A program made the translations under genes and the position numbers. From an uncultured Pseudomonadota bacterium (lineage in GTDB: Bacteria > Pseudomonadota > Alphaproteobacteria > Rs-D84), in NCBI GenBank assembly GCA_947165555.1, contig CAMVAR010000048.1, forward strand, positions 1 to 5,798: a stretch of 5,798 nucleotides of DNA, read 5' to 3'. Positions 1 through 5,091 of the stretch are shown here, piece by piece. The notes below the pieces were generated by a model. The model had not been told where the DNA came from and ran no database searches. It saw only the letters and a program-made list of their open reading frames with translations. Positions within the stretch are counted from its first letter, which is position 1; each line of letters opens with the position of its first letter.

Positions 1-357
1 GCGGATACGGTTGATTATATAGATATGCAACTGGACATTCAGATTCAGGAATTAATATCCCGGCGTGATAAATTGCGGGCGGAGTTAGAATCGTGCGAAA
101 AGAATACACGTGGATTCAAGATAGCGGGAATATCAACCCTTGCCGCGACGGGTGTCGGTGTTGTTGGGAATATAAAGTTAGCGCAAGAGATAGAGAATCA
201 AAAACGGTTCAAGGGCCGTGGCGGCGGCGGATACACCGGTGGTGCGGGCGGTCCCAATGCAGACACCAGAACCGAAGAACAAAAGGCCAGTGCGGAATGT
301 CAAATGTTTTGCGCGGATATGCCAGAAGATGCCGCCGCGCTGGGTTGCGCATGCTAA
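1..357 (+). CDS. 3' end of unrecognised Cys-rich protein with coiled coil and hydrophobic segment (partial)
   Basis: The reading frame is open from the first base to a TAA at 355-357, giving 118 residues of what is probably the C-terminal part of a longer protein. The ATG at 25 has no Shine-Dalgarno before it, so I treat it as internal rather than as the start. Counting from that Met, residues 1-27 are a charged amphipathic stretch rich in Leu, Ile, Arg and Glu that could form a coiled coil. Residues 31-53 are a Gly/Ala/Val-rich hydrophobic segment that could be a membrane span. Residues 63-79 are a Gly-rich linker, and the last 20 residues hold four cysteines, ending in Cys-Ala-Cys. The family is not one I can name. 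The next gene starts 34 nt downstream with no terminator between, so the two are probably co-transcribed. The Cys-rich tail and the Cys-rich secreted neighbour suggest a shared envelope role, which is inference only. Confidence 0.7.
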   Translation, partial: ADTVDYIDMQLDIQIQELISRRDKLRAELESCEKNTRGFKIAGISTLAATGVGVVGNIKLAQEIENQKRFKGRGGGGYTGGAGGPNADTRTEEQKASAECQMFCADMPEDAAALGCAC

Positions 358-380
358 TAAAAATAAACAACAAAAACCAA

Positions 381-386
381 AAGGAG
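381..386 (+). promoter_or_regulatory. Shine-Dalgarno AAGGAG that fixes the start at 392
   Basis: AAGGAG lies 5 nt before ATG 392. The same frame is open back to an ATG at 218, but that one has no ribosome binding site, lies inside the upstream gene and would bury the signal peptide. The 392 start places Lys-Lys and a hydrophobic core at the N terminus. Confidence 0.85.
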
Positions 387-391
387 AAAAG

Positions 392-1036
392 ATGAAAAAA
401 ACTTTGTTGTCAGTAATCGCCGGATTGGCGGTAATAAACGTGGCATCTGCGGCACCGAGTGTTGCGGACCGTAAAGCCCTGTGTGAAAAACACCCGGATA
501 AATATGTTTGGGTTGCAAAGACCGAAGCATGTGTGCCAATTAACCCGTGCAAGTCGGATAGTAGCACGATACAAGAAGCATATTGCAACCGTGTGTTCAA
601 GGATGTGCAGTTAGATAATTGGCGCAAAGGGGCCACAGTGGTCGAAGAGTATGCGCGTAATAATTTAGGTGTTGGTGTGATAATCAAAGAATTAAAAAAT
701 CATGGTGTGGAAGCCGGTTTGTTCGGACAAGATTATGTGCGTGCTGTATTAGATGATGGGGGCTATATGGTATTTGAATTTGATGATTTGTCTGACCTTG
801 GTGGCGCCGATGTTCGTGAAGGCGCCGGACGCGCCGCGTGTGCGGTGTATGGTGGCGCATGGTCAAGTTTCGATGGTAATCGAAGAAGTGCCTCATGTAG
901 CGGGGTATCCGAAGCAGGTTGTGCAAAAGTCGCAGAATTGATGACGGAGTTGCGCGATGGGACTTTGGTCAGTCATTCGTATGAAGCGTTTGTAGATGGT
1001 TCTGGATATTCTTGCTTTTTGATATTAGAAAAATAG
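392..1036 (+). CDS. Secreted Cys-rich protein of unknown function, 214 aa
   Basis: A Sec signal peptide is clear: Met-Lys-Lys, a hydrophobic core, and Ala-Ser-Ala at 18-20 with predicted cleavage between residues 20 and 21. The mature protein has eight cysteines (31, 47, 53, 65, 150, 169, 177, 208), an even number consistent with disulfides in the periplasm or outside the cell. Residues 27-70 form a compact Cys module (C-x15-C-x5-C-x11-C) with a central ACVPINPC motif; residues 74-135 lack cysteine and may be mixed alpha/beta; the C-terminal 65 residues hold the other four cysteines. I recall similar N-terminal modules in secreted proteins of gut alphaproteobacteria, but I know no assigned function and none is visible here. 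It probably shares a transcript with the truncated gene upstream, 34 nt away, and is followed by the nested terminator at 1045-1114. That it is a real secreted gene is well supported; its role is open. Confidence 0.85.
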   Translation: MKKTLLSVIAGLAVINVASAAPSVADRKALCEKHPDKYVWVAKTEACVPINPCKSDSSTIQEAYCNRVFKDVQLDNWRKGATVVEEYARNNLGVGVIIKELKNHGVEAGLFGQDYVRAVLDDGGYMVFEFDDLSDLGGADVREGAGRAACAVYGGAWSSFDGNRRSASCSGVSEAGCAKVAELMTELRDGTLVSHSYEAFVDGSGYSCFLILEK

Positions 1037-1044
1037 AAACATTT

Positions 1045-1114
1045 TTCCCGCCCAATGCCACCCGCGAAAAACTTTGGTTTTTCGTGGGACCCGGCGGGGG
1101 TGGGGATTTATTTT
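1045..1114 (+). terminator. Nested stem-loop terminator after the Cys-rich gene
   Basis: The inner hairpin pairs 1061-1072 with 1077-1088 (12 bp, one G-U pair, loop TTTG). An outer arm can pair 1045-1053 with 1098-1106 (CCCGCCC against GGGTGGG plus two flanking pairs, with G-U wobbles). The outer arm is followed directly by TTTATTTT at 1107-1114. The inner hairpin alone has no T tract, so termination would depend on the outer pairing. The last T residues overlap the -35 box of the next gene. Confidence 0.5.
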
Positions 1115-1141
1115 GGAATAGTGTGTTTTTTGTGATATAAT
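1113..1141 (+). promoter_or_regulatory. Sigma70-type promoter of the LysM/LytM lipoprotein gene, probably leaderless
   Basis: TTGGAA at 1113-1118 and a perfect TATAAT at 1136-1141 are 17 nt apart. The usual start point, about 7 nt after the -10 box, falls on or next to the A of ATG 1148. There is no Shine-Dalgarno in 1142-1147 or just upstream. The promoter match is direct; leaderless transcription is inferred. Confidence 0.7.
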
Positions 1142-1147
1142 TTCGGT

Positions 1148-2731
1148 ATGAAAAATTTCGTATCGGCGATTGTTATGTTGTGCGTGGGCGCGTTGGTTGC
1201 GTCATGTGATTTACAGCCGAAAATAACCGCCTTGCCCGATTCGGTCGGGGATTTTATATCGGCGCGCTATCCGGCATTGTTGGCCGACCCCGATACAGAA
1301 CCCGAAATTTATAATTCCGCCGTCATGGATTATGGTATTTATACCTCGCCAGAACTCTATGGTTCGGATGGCATGGATGATTATGTTAATTATGTTGATG
1401 TTGGTGATTATGTGTTGTCTGGTGATGTGGGTGATGCGATTAGAGTCCAAATTAATGATACAGACGACGATGTTACGTCGATGACGGAATCTGGGGTGGC
1501 GGAATCGCGTTCGGATGTGCTGGATGATTTGTTGGTTGTTCCGGGGTATGTTGTTGATGAATTAAATGTGCCGGTGCGTGCCATGGCGGGGACGGTCGTG
1601 GTACGTCGTGGGGATACATTGTATTCAATTGCGCGGGAAAACAATACAACAATTACCGAATTGGCGCGTGCAAATAATATAAACCCACCATATACGATTA
1701 AGGTTGGGCAAACGTTGAAATTAAAATCGGCCCCCGAACCAAGGCCAATAGAGCCTAAACCAATTATCGCAAAACCGGTACAACAAACAAAAACCAAGAC
1801 CCCAGAAACAAAGGTTGAACAAAACAATATTGAAAAACCGGCACCAGAAAAGCCCAAACCGGCGGATGTCCGGGTGCCTGTAAAGACGATAACGGTTGCG
1901 CGTGGTGATACATTGTATTCTTTGTCACGGGCGTATTCGGTGCCGGTAAATGATTTGGCGGTTATTAATAAACTGACTGCGCCGTTCGCATTAAACGCAG
2001 GCCAAAAATTGCGTGTGCCGGATTCGTCGGTTGTAATAAAATCCAATGCGTCGGAAAATGTTGCCACGAAAACTGTAACGGGAAATACAAAATCTGGCGC
2101 GATGACAAAGCGGGCAACGGCACAAACAAAACCGACAACGGATAAGTCAAAGGGTGCAACAAAGTCTGTCGCGAATAATAAAGCACCTGTGCCGGCGACA
2201 GGAAAAACATCAAAGGCACAATCTGCAAAAACAGAGGCAAAAAAGCCGGCGCAAAAACAGCAAGCAGCCCAAGGAAAAAGCGCCGCTAGTGCCGCGCCAA
2301 CCAAGGCCGCAACCAACACAAAAACCGAAATGCAAAAAATACCGGCACGTTCGGCGTCGCGATTTACGTGGCCGGTGCGTGGAACAATTCTGTCGCACTA
2401 TGGCGCGAAATCGGGCGGTCTGTATAACGATGGTATAAATATAGGCGCGGCGGACGGTGCGGCGGTTGTGGCGGCGGAAAACGGTATTGTTGCGTATGCT
2501 GGGAATGAAGTGCGCGGAATGGGTAACCTGATTATTATTCAGCATGCTGATGGTTGGATGACGGTGTACGGGCATTTAAAATCTATGAATGTGCGCATGG
2601 GGGCGCGTGTGGCGGTCGGTCAAAAAATAGGGGCCGTCGGTAAAACAGGCAAAGTTTCGAAACCGCAATTACACTTTGAAATTCGCAAGGGTACCAAGGC
2701 ATATAATCCAACGAATTATTTGAAAAAATAA
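1148..2731 (+). CDS. NlpD/DipM-like lipoprotein: two LysM domains plus degenerate LytM (M23) domain
   Basis: A lipobox (Val-Ala-Ser-Cys20) ends the signal peptide, so the protein should be lipidated and face the periplasm. Residues 21-145 are acidic and of unknown fold. LysM domains, which bind peptidoglycan glycan, lie at about 148-193 and 247-290; both carry the RGDTLYS core. Residues 294-400 are a long Lys/Ala/Thr-rich linker. The M23/LytM domain spans about 408-527. In active M23 enzymes the zinc ligands are His and Asp of HxxxD and the second His of HxH. Here these positions read Asn427, Asn431 and His509, and the first His of HxH is Gln507; the other conserved His (YGH, 476) is kept. 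Losing two of three zinc ligands argues against hydrolysis and for the activator role of E. coli NlpD/EnvC or Caulobacter DipM, which switch on amidases or other murein hydrolases at the division site. It stands alone rather than in the surE-pcm-nlpD cluster seen elsewhere, and has its own promoter and terminator. The choice between NlpD and DipM orthology is open. Confidence 0.92.
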   Translation: MKNFVSAIVMLCVGALVASCDLQPKITALPDSVGDFISARYPALLADPDTEPEIYNSAVMDYGIYTSPELYGSDGMDDYVNYVDVGDYVLSGDVGDAIRVQINDTDDDVTSMTESGVAESRSDVLDDLLVVPGYVVDELNVPVRAMAGTVVVRRGDTLYSIARENNTTITELARANNINPPYTIKVGQTLKLKSAPEPRPIEPKPIIAKPVQQTKTKTPETKVEQNNIEKPAPEKPKPADVRVPVKTITVARGDTLYSLSRAYSVPVNDLAVINKLTAPFALNAGQKLRVPDSSVVIKSNASENVATKTVTGNTKSGAMTKRATAQTKPTTDKSKGATKSVANNKAPVPATGKTSKAQSAKTEAKKPAQKQQAAQGKSAASAAPTKAATNTKTEMQKIPARSASRFTWPVRGTILSHYGAKSGGLYNDGINIGAADGAAVVAAENGIVAYAGNEVRGMGNLIIIQHADGWMTVYGHLKSMNVRMGARVAVGQKIGAVGKTGKVSKPQLHFEIRKGTKAYNPTNYLKK

Positions 2732-2744
2732 ATTAGTGATTAGT

Positions 2745-2773
2745 AAAAATGGTTGCGAATCGCAACCATTTTT
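2745..2773. terminator. Bidirectional intrinsic terminator between convergent genes
   Basis: A perfect 13-bp stem (2745-2757 with 2761-2773) encloses a 3-nt loop AAT. Five A residues on one side and five T on the other give a T tract in both directions. It sits 13 nt after the lipoprotein stop and 19 nt past the stop of the minus-strand gene, so it can serve both. Confidence 0.9.
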
Positions 2774-2792
2774 AATTTGTTATGTATTTTGT

Positions 2793-3149
2793 TTAGATGC
2801 TTTTGTCTTGAAATCTTTTCAGGTATGCCGACAGTTGTGAAACCTGGAACTTTGTTGTATCTGGTTGCTTGACCGCATATTGTGCGCAGATATTGTACAG
2901 TTTTTTGCTTAATTCATTCGGTAATATAATTTGGGTGTTGTCTGTTTGTACTATTCCACTGGTGCATTTAAATATAAAAAAACCTGTGTTTTTATTGTAT
3001 ATTTCAAAATACGTTCCGGCACCCACATCCCCAAATGGTTCGCTATATGAAAAAACTATATTTGATGACGATGACGCGACCTGTTTCAAATCATTGAAAA
3101 CGTTTTCTGCGTATTTCGCGTTGCGCGGGTGATTTAAAAATATGTCCAT
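2793..3149 (-). CDS. Small cytosolic protein of unknown function, 118 aa
   Basis: The start at 3149 has a good ribosome binding site: AAGGA (plus-strand 3156-3160) 6 nt before the ATG. A TTGACA promoter lies just upstream. There is no signal peptide or membrane segment, so the product is probably cytosolic. Residues 12-27 look helical. Residues 30-78 are likely beta strands, with a Tyr-Phe-Glu-Ile-Tyr stretch, a Gly-Phe-Phe-Ile-Phe stretch and Cys62. Residues 78-115 look helical again, with Cys88 and a charged, amphipathic end. I do not recognise the family. The alpha-beta-alpha order could fit a small regulator or an adaptor, but nothing visible supports a specific role. It is the only protein gene in the window on the minus strand and the only complete one lacking an export signal. 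It stands alone between the shared terminator and the tRNA-Lys unit, and its surroundings look AT-rich beside the flanking genes by eye. Confidence 0.8.
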   Translation of the reverse strand: MDIFLNHPRNAKYAENVFNDLKQVASSSSNIVFSYSEPFGDVGAGTYFEIYNKNTGFFIFKCTSGIVQTDNTQIILPNELSKKLYNICAQYAVKQPDTTKFQVSQLSAYLKRFQDKSI

Positions 3150-3178
3150 TGTAAATCCTTTGTGCTTGTATAACCAGT

Positions 3179-3206
3179 ATTGTTACACAAAAAACACAAA
3201 TGTCAA
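3179..3206 (-). promoter_or_regulatory. Promoter of the small minus-strand gene
   Basis: Reading the minus strand, a consensus TTGACA (plus 3201-3206) is followed after 16 nt by AACAAT (plus 3179-3184), a 4/6 match to TATAAT. The predicted start point near 3172 leaves a leader of about 23 nt that carries the AAGGA ribosome binding site. Confidence 0.6.
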
Positions 3207-3312
3207 GATTTTTGTATGGCGTTGCCTGTCTTCGCATGTGCTTTACCGCGTTACACTTGTAAAACCGGCTATCGTGTCGAACCCCTGGGGTTTTCGTCCA
3301 ATGGCCCAATGC
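3207..3312. other. Unexplained intergenic stretch with an odd palindrome
   Basis: No supported gene lies between the small gene's promoter and the tRNA terminator. The clearest structure is the palindrome AACCCCTGGGGTT at 3280-3292, flanked by CGA on the left and TTCG on the right, which could fold into a short GC-rich hairpin. No T tract follows on either strand, so it is not an obvious terminator. Open frames crossing this stretch also cross the tRNA and have no ribosome binding site. Confidence 0.4.
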
Positions 3313-3349
3313 AAAAATTAAAATCGGCACAAGGCCGATTTGAATTTTT
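3313..3349 (-). terminator. Intrinsic terminator of tRNA-Lys
   Basis: An 8-bp stem (3321-3328 with 3334-3341, loop ACAAG) is extended by a further 7 bp (3313-3319 with 3343-3349) across one mismatch. Read on the minus strand, the hairpin begins at the last base of the encoded CCA and ends in a TTTTAATTTTT tract. Because the flanks are A-rich and T-rich it could also work in the plus direction, but no plus gene ends here. Confidence 0.85.
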
Positions 3350-3424
3350 GGTGGGCGCATGGGGACTCGAACCCCAGACCCACTGATTAAGAGTCAGTTG
3401 CTCTACCAACTGAGCTATGCACCC
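3349..3424 (-). tRNA. tRNA-Lys (anticodon CTT), CCA encoded
   Basis: The minus strand folds into a full 76-nt cloverleaf. The acceptor stem is GGGTGCA with TGCGCCC (7 bp, one G-U). The D arm carries AGCTCAGTTGGTAGAGC. The anticodon stem ACTGA/TCAGT holds the loop CTCTTAA, with anticodon CTT at plus 3389-3391, reading the Lys codon AAG. The T arm is CTGGGGTTCGAGTCCCCA, followed by discriminator A (3352) and CCA (3349-3351) in the DNA. It has its own promoter and terminator, so it is a single-tRNA unit. No truncation or broken stem is visible. Confidence 0.97.
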
Positions 3425-3449
3425 ATGGGTCCATCAGACCCGCTGATTA
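3375..3449 (+). repeat. Short direct repeat of a tRNA-Lys segment over its own promoter
   Basis: The 15-nt unit CAGACCC(A/G)CTGATTA occurs at 3375-3389, inside the tRNA (3' half of the anticodon arm plus variable region), and at 3435-3449, over the start point and most of the -10 box. The copies match at 14 of 15 positions, lie 60 bp apart and are in the same orientation. It may be a remnant of a partial tRNA duplication or chance; the similarity ends sharply beyond the unit. Confidence 0.6.
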
Positions 3450-3473
3450 TATATTGTTTTTTATGAAATGCAA
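3446..3473 (-). promoter_or_regulatory. Promoter of tRNA-Lys
   Basis: On the minus strand TTGCAT (plus 3468-3473) is followed after 16 nt by a perfect TATAAT (plus 3446-3451). The discriminator region after it is GC-rich (CAGCGGG), as in stringently controlled stable-RNA promoters. The start point should be near 3439, leaving a leader of about 15 nt in which GGGTC/GACCC (3427-3431 with 3437-3441) can pair just before the mature 5' end. Confidence 0.75.
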
Positions 3474-3542
3474 GATTTTTATGTTTTTGGTCGGAATTGT
3501 CGCCGCGATAAAAAGGCATCCATACCTATGCAAACAATATTA

Positions 3543-3552
3543 ATCACGTGAT
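3543..3552. promoter_or_regulatory. Palindrome ATCACGTGAT upstream of the outer-membrane protein gene
   Basis: A perfect 10-bp palindrome is followed at once by a second, AACATGTT (3553-3560). They lie about 50 nt before the ATG of the barrel gene, where an operator would be expected. I could not find a convincing -35/-10 pair for this gene, so the promoter position and the regulatory role are both unproven. Confidence 0.3.
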
Positions 3553-3595
3553 AACATGTTTTTGTTGAAGGGTGTTTACACACATCACAAAACAA

Positions 3596-3601
3596 AAGGA
3601 G
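3596..3601 (+). promoter_or_regulatory. Shine-Dalgarno AAGGAG that fixes the start at 3607
   Basis: AAGGAG lies 5 nt before ATG 3607. An in-frame ATG at 3556 has no ribosome binding site and would put 17 mostly polar residues in front of the signal peptide. Confidence 0.85.
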
Positions 3602-3606
3602 AAAAA

Positions 3607-4209
3607 ATGAAAAAAATAGTTATCCCTGCCATGGCGGCGATTATCGCAAGTCCTGCGTTGGCCGGTCATCAATCAACATATGATAAGTTTATGGAAATGG
3701 ATCCGTATATCGCCCTCCGTTTGGGTGCGGGATATACTAACCTGAACTATAGCTTTAATAATAACAAAGAATCCATCACAGATGAAGACTTGCACGGGCG
3801 GGTCGCATTGGGTTTAACAATGTGCAATACCGCACGAACAGAAATCGAATGGTCAATGTTTACCAAAATCAAGGATAGTGCCGGTTTTGGGTTGCCAGAC
3901 GGAGTGAATGTTGATGTAAAATTGCAAACGTTATTGATGAATGTTTATATGGACTTTGGTGATTATCAAATTGTTCGTCCGTTCGTCGGTGTTGGCGCCG
4001 GTGTTGCATTCGCCGATGTCACACGTTCGGTACCGGGCGCTGGGTCATTCGGTCACGACCAGACCAGATTTTCGGCCATGGGGTCCATTGGGTTGGCCTT
4101 TGATTGGAAAATCTTTGCCGTTGATATGGCGTTCCGCTATACATACGCAGATGTTAATTCAGGATTGCACAATTTTGGTGGCGACATCGGATTGCGCTAT
4201 ATGTTCTAA
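3607..4209 (+). CDS. Outer-membrane beta-barrel protein, small porin-like/OmpA-barrel type, 200 aa
   Basis: A Sec signal peptide (Met-Lys-Lys, hydrophobic core, Ala-Leu-Ala at 17-19) is cleaved before Gly20. The mature 181 residues show alternating polar/hydrophobic strands at about 33-43, 64-72, 77-86, 102-117, 123-137, 154-166, 168-180 and 190-200, separated by turns and longer polar loops. That count suits an eight-stranded barrel such as the OmpA N-terminal domain or the Msp4/Opa-like surface antigens. The chain ends in Arg-Tyr-Met-Phe; a terminal Phe after alternating aromatics is the usual recognition signal for the BAM complex. There is no C-terminal peptidoglycan-binding OmpA domain, so it is a barrel only, inserted in the outer membrane. 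It has one cysteine (73). The gene stands alone, divergent from tRNA-Lys and followed by its own terminator at 4245. Whether it is a pore, an adhesin or a structural protein cannot be told. Confidence 0.9.
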   Translation: MKKIVIPAMAAIIASPALAGHQSTYDKFMEMDPYIALRLGAGYTNLNYSFNNNKESITDEDLHGRVALGLTMCNTARTEIEWSMFTKIKDSAGFGLPDGVNVDVKLQTLLMNVYMDFGDYQIVRPFVGVGAGVAFADVTRSVPGAGSFGHDQTRFSAMGSIGLAFDWKIFAVDMAFRYTYADVNSGLHNFGGDIGLRYMF

Positions 4210-4244
4210 ATCTGAATATATTTGATACACAGTGTTGCGATTTA

Positions 4245-4268
4245 CCCCGAAATATTTTTCGGGGTTTT
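4245..4268 (+). terminator. Intrinsic terminator after the beta-barrel gene
   Basis: CCCCGAAA (4245-4252) pairs with TTTCGGGG (4257-4264) around a TATT loop and is followed by TTTT. It begins 36 nt after the stop codon. Confidence 0.88.
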
Positions 4269-4411
4269 GCATACATTATATTTTTTTGTCGGGATAGACC
4301 ATCCGTGATTAAAAATAATTTGGTATGTATTGGAACGATATAGAATCTGTTCCATATCAAAAAATAAAATTATCTGCACACATTCGATGTGGATTTATCG
4401 TTTTAGAATTT
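4269..4411. other. AT-rich intergenic stretch with two weak hairpins, no gene seen
   Basis: The 278-nt gap between the barrel and lipoprotein genes holds, besides the terminator and the promoter, only short structures. TGGAAC/GTTCCA pairs across 12 nt (4331-4336 with 4349-4354), and CACAT/ATGTG pairs around TCG (4379-4383 with 4387-4391). No open frame here has a ribosome binding site, and no T-tract hairpin marks a small RNA end. Extra upstream regulatory sites are possible. Confidence 0.35.
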
Positions 4412-4455
4412 AGGTAATCATACCTGGCGAAAACGGATAGGGTTTGGTGTATAAT
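4412..4455 (+). promoter_or_regulatory. Promoter with strong -10, poor -35 and an upstream inverted repeat
   Basis: A perfect TATAAT at 4450-4455 lies 32 nt before ATG 4488, but no hexamer 15-19 nt upstream resembles TTGACA. Instead AGGTA-N4-TACCT (4412-4425) is centred about 43 nt before the expected start point near 4462. That is roughly where activators touching the -35 region bind. Activation is inferred from position only. Confidence 0.5.
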
Positions 4456-4487
4456 TTTTTCGTAACCAACACGAAAGGAGACAAAAT

Positions 4488-5060
4488 ATGCAAAACATGT
4501 TTAAAAAAATAACAACATTCACAATTGCGTTTGGTGCGGCGGCGGTATTGGCGGCGTGCACCTGTGGCATGGAACCTGGGCATAAAAATGCCAAACATCA
4601 TCATAAACCGGCACCGGCAGCCGTACCACAAAAACAAGAAGTGGTGATGTATGAGATGATGGATGTTGTTGAAACCGAAGTTATCACAGATAATGTGGTA
4701 AAGGCAAAAATCTATACGCGCAGCAGTATGGGCGGAACATCAGATATGGGCTATATCAAATTTGCCCAAACGAACAATGGCGTAAAAATGATGGTTGATT
4801 TGATTGATTTGCGTCCGAACAAGGATTATACGGTTAAGATTTATAAATGCGGTACATGCAGTGGTCAAAACTGTTGCTCGTCAACATGTATGAATGCAAA
4901 ATTGCCCATCTTATCAATTGATGAACCGGGACGTTTGACCCAAACATATAACGTTAGTGGTATTAAATGGCAAGATATGAATAATGCCAAAATTGTCCTG
5001 ACCCGCGATGGTGGATACAAGGCTGCATGGGGTAAATTGGGACCTGCTAATAATTTCTAG
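4488..5060 (+). CDS. Lipoprotein with His-rich linker and Cys cluster, SodC-like core without metal histidines, 190 aa
   Basis: AAAGGAG at 4474-4480 lies 7 nt before ATG 4488; the Met at codon 4 would be 16 nt away. A lipobox (Leu-Ala-Ala-Cys24) marks a lipoprotein. Residues 28-49 form a flexible His/Pro/Ala linker with His32 and His37-39. Residues 70-185 resemble the Cu/Zn superoxide dismutase beta-barrel in layout: a strand with MGYIKF (like the GTVTF strand), a Val-Asp-Leu-Ile-Asp-Leu-Arg-Pro-Asn-Lys-Asp-Tyr turn (like DLxGLPPGxHGFHVH), then Cys121, and a late strand NAKIVLTRDGG (like the xALVIHAGGD region). The histidines that bind Cu and Zn are absent, and the zinc loop is replaced by a Cys cluster (121, 124, 129, 130, 134). 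No dismutase activity would be expected. Metal storage, a structural role or thiol chemistry in the periplasm are alternatives. The lipoprotein call is firm; the SodC relationship is a tentative fold-level inference. It is transcribed alone, with its own promoter and terminator. Confidence 0.85.
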   Translation: MQNMFKKITTFTIAFGAAAVLAACTCGMEPGHKNAKHHHKPAPAAVPQKQEVVMYEMMDVVETEVITDNVVKAKIYTRSSMGGTSDMGYIKFAQTNNGVKMMVDLIDLRPNKDYTVKIYKCGTCSGQNCCSSTCMNAKLPILSIDEPGRLTQTYNVSGIKWQDMNNAKIVLTRDGGYKAAWGKLGPANNF

Positions 5061-5091
5061 GTATTTCATTTAACCAAAACTGTTGTTGTTC

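Noticed and set aside
218..391. N-terminal extension of the Cys-rich secreted protein back to ATG 218
   Set aside because: It lies inside the upstream gene, lacks a ribosome binding site and would place 58 polar residues before the signal peptide. ATG 392 has AAGGAG at ideal spacing.
178..687. Minus-strand open frame across the two left-hand genes
   Set aside because: It crosses the gap between two well-supported plus-strand genes and has no recognisable domain or start signals.
1093..1105. Possible G-quadruplex in the G-rich run
   Set aside because: Only two runs of three or more G lie together, with a GG and a more distant GGG nearby. Pairing with the upstream C-rich arm explains the run better.
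1408..2319. Long minus-strand open frame (303 codons) opposite the LysM/LytM gene
   Set aside because: It lies wholly within a plus-strand gene with a lipobox, LysM and LytM domains. Its composition is the mirror of that gene's codons, and it has no domain, ribosome binding site or promoter that I can support.
3091..3360. Minus-strand open frame starting inside the tRNA acceptor stem
   Set aside because: It overlaps the tRNA, its terminator and the start of the small minus-strand gene, and its ATG is part of the tRNA. There is no start signal.
3180..3386. Plus-strand open frame ending inside the tRNA-Lys gene
   Set aside because: It runs through the tRNA terminator and T arm and has no ribosome binding site. 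Frames reading through tRNA complements are a known source of false small proteins.
3349..3424. tRNA as an integration site with a nearby genomic island
   Set aside because: No integrase, transposase or matching 3'-end repeat is visible. The only repeat covers the anticodon/variable region and lies on the 5' side, so I report it as a repeat but do not call an attachment site.
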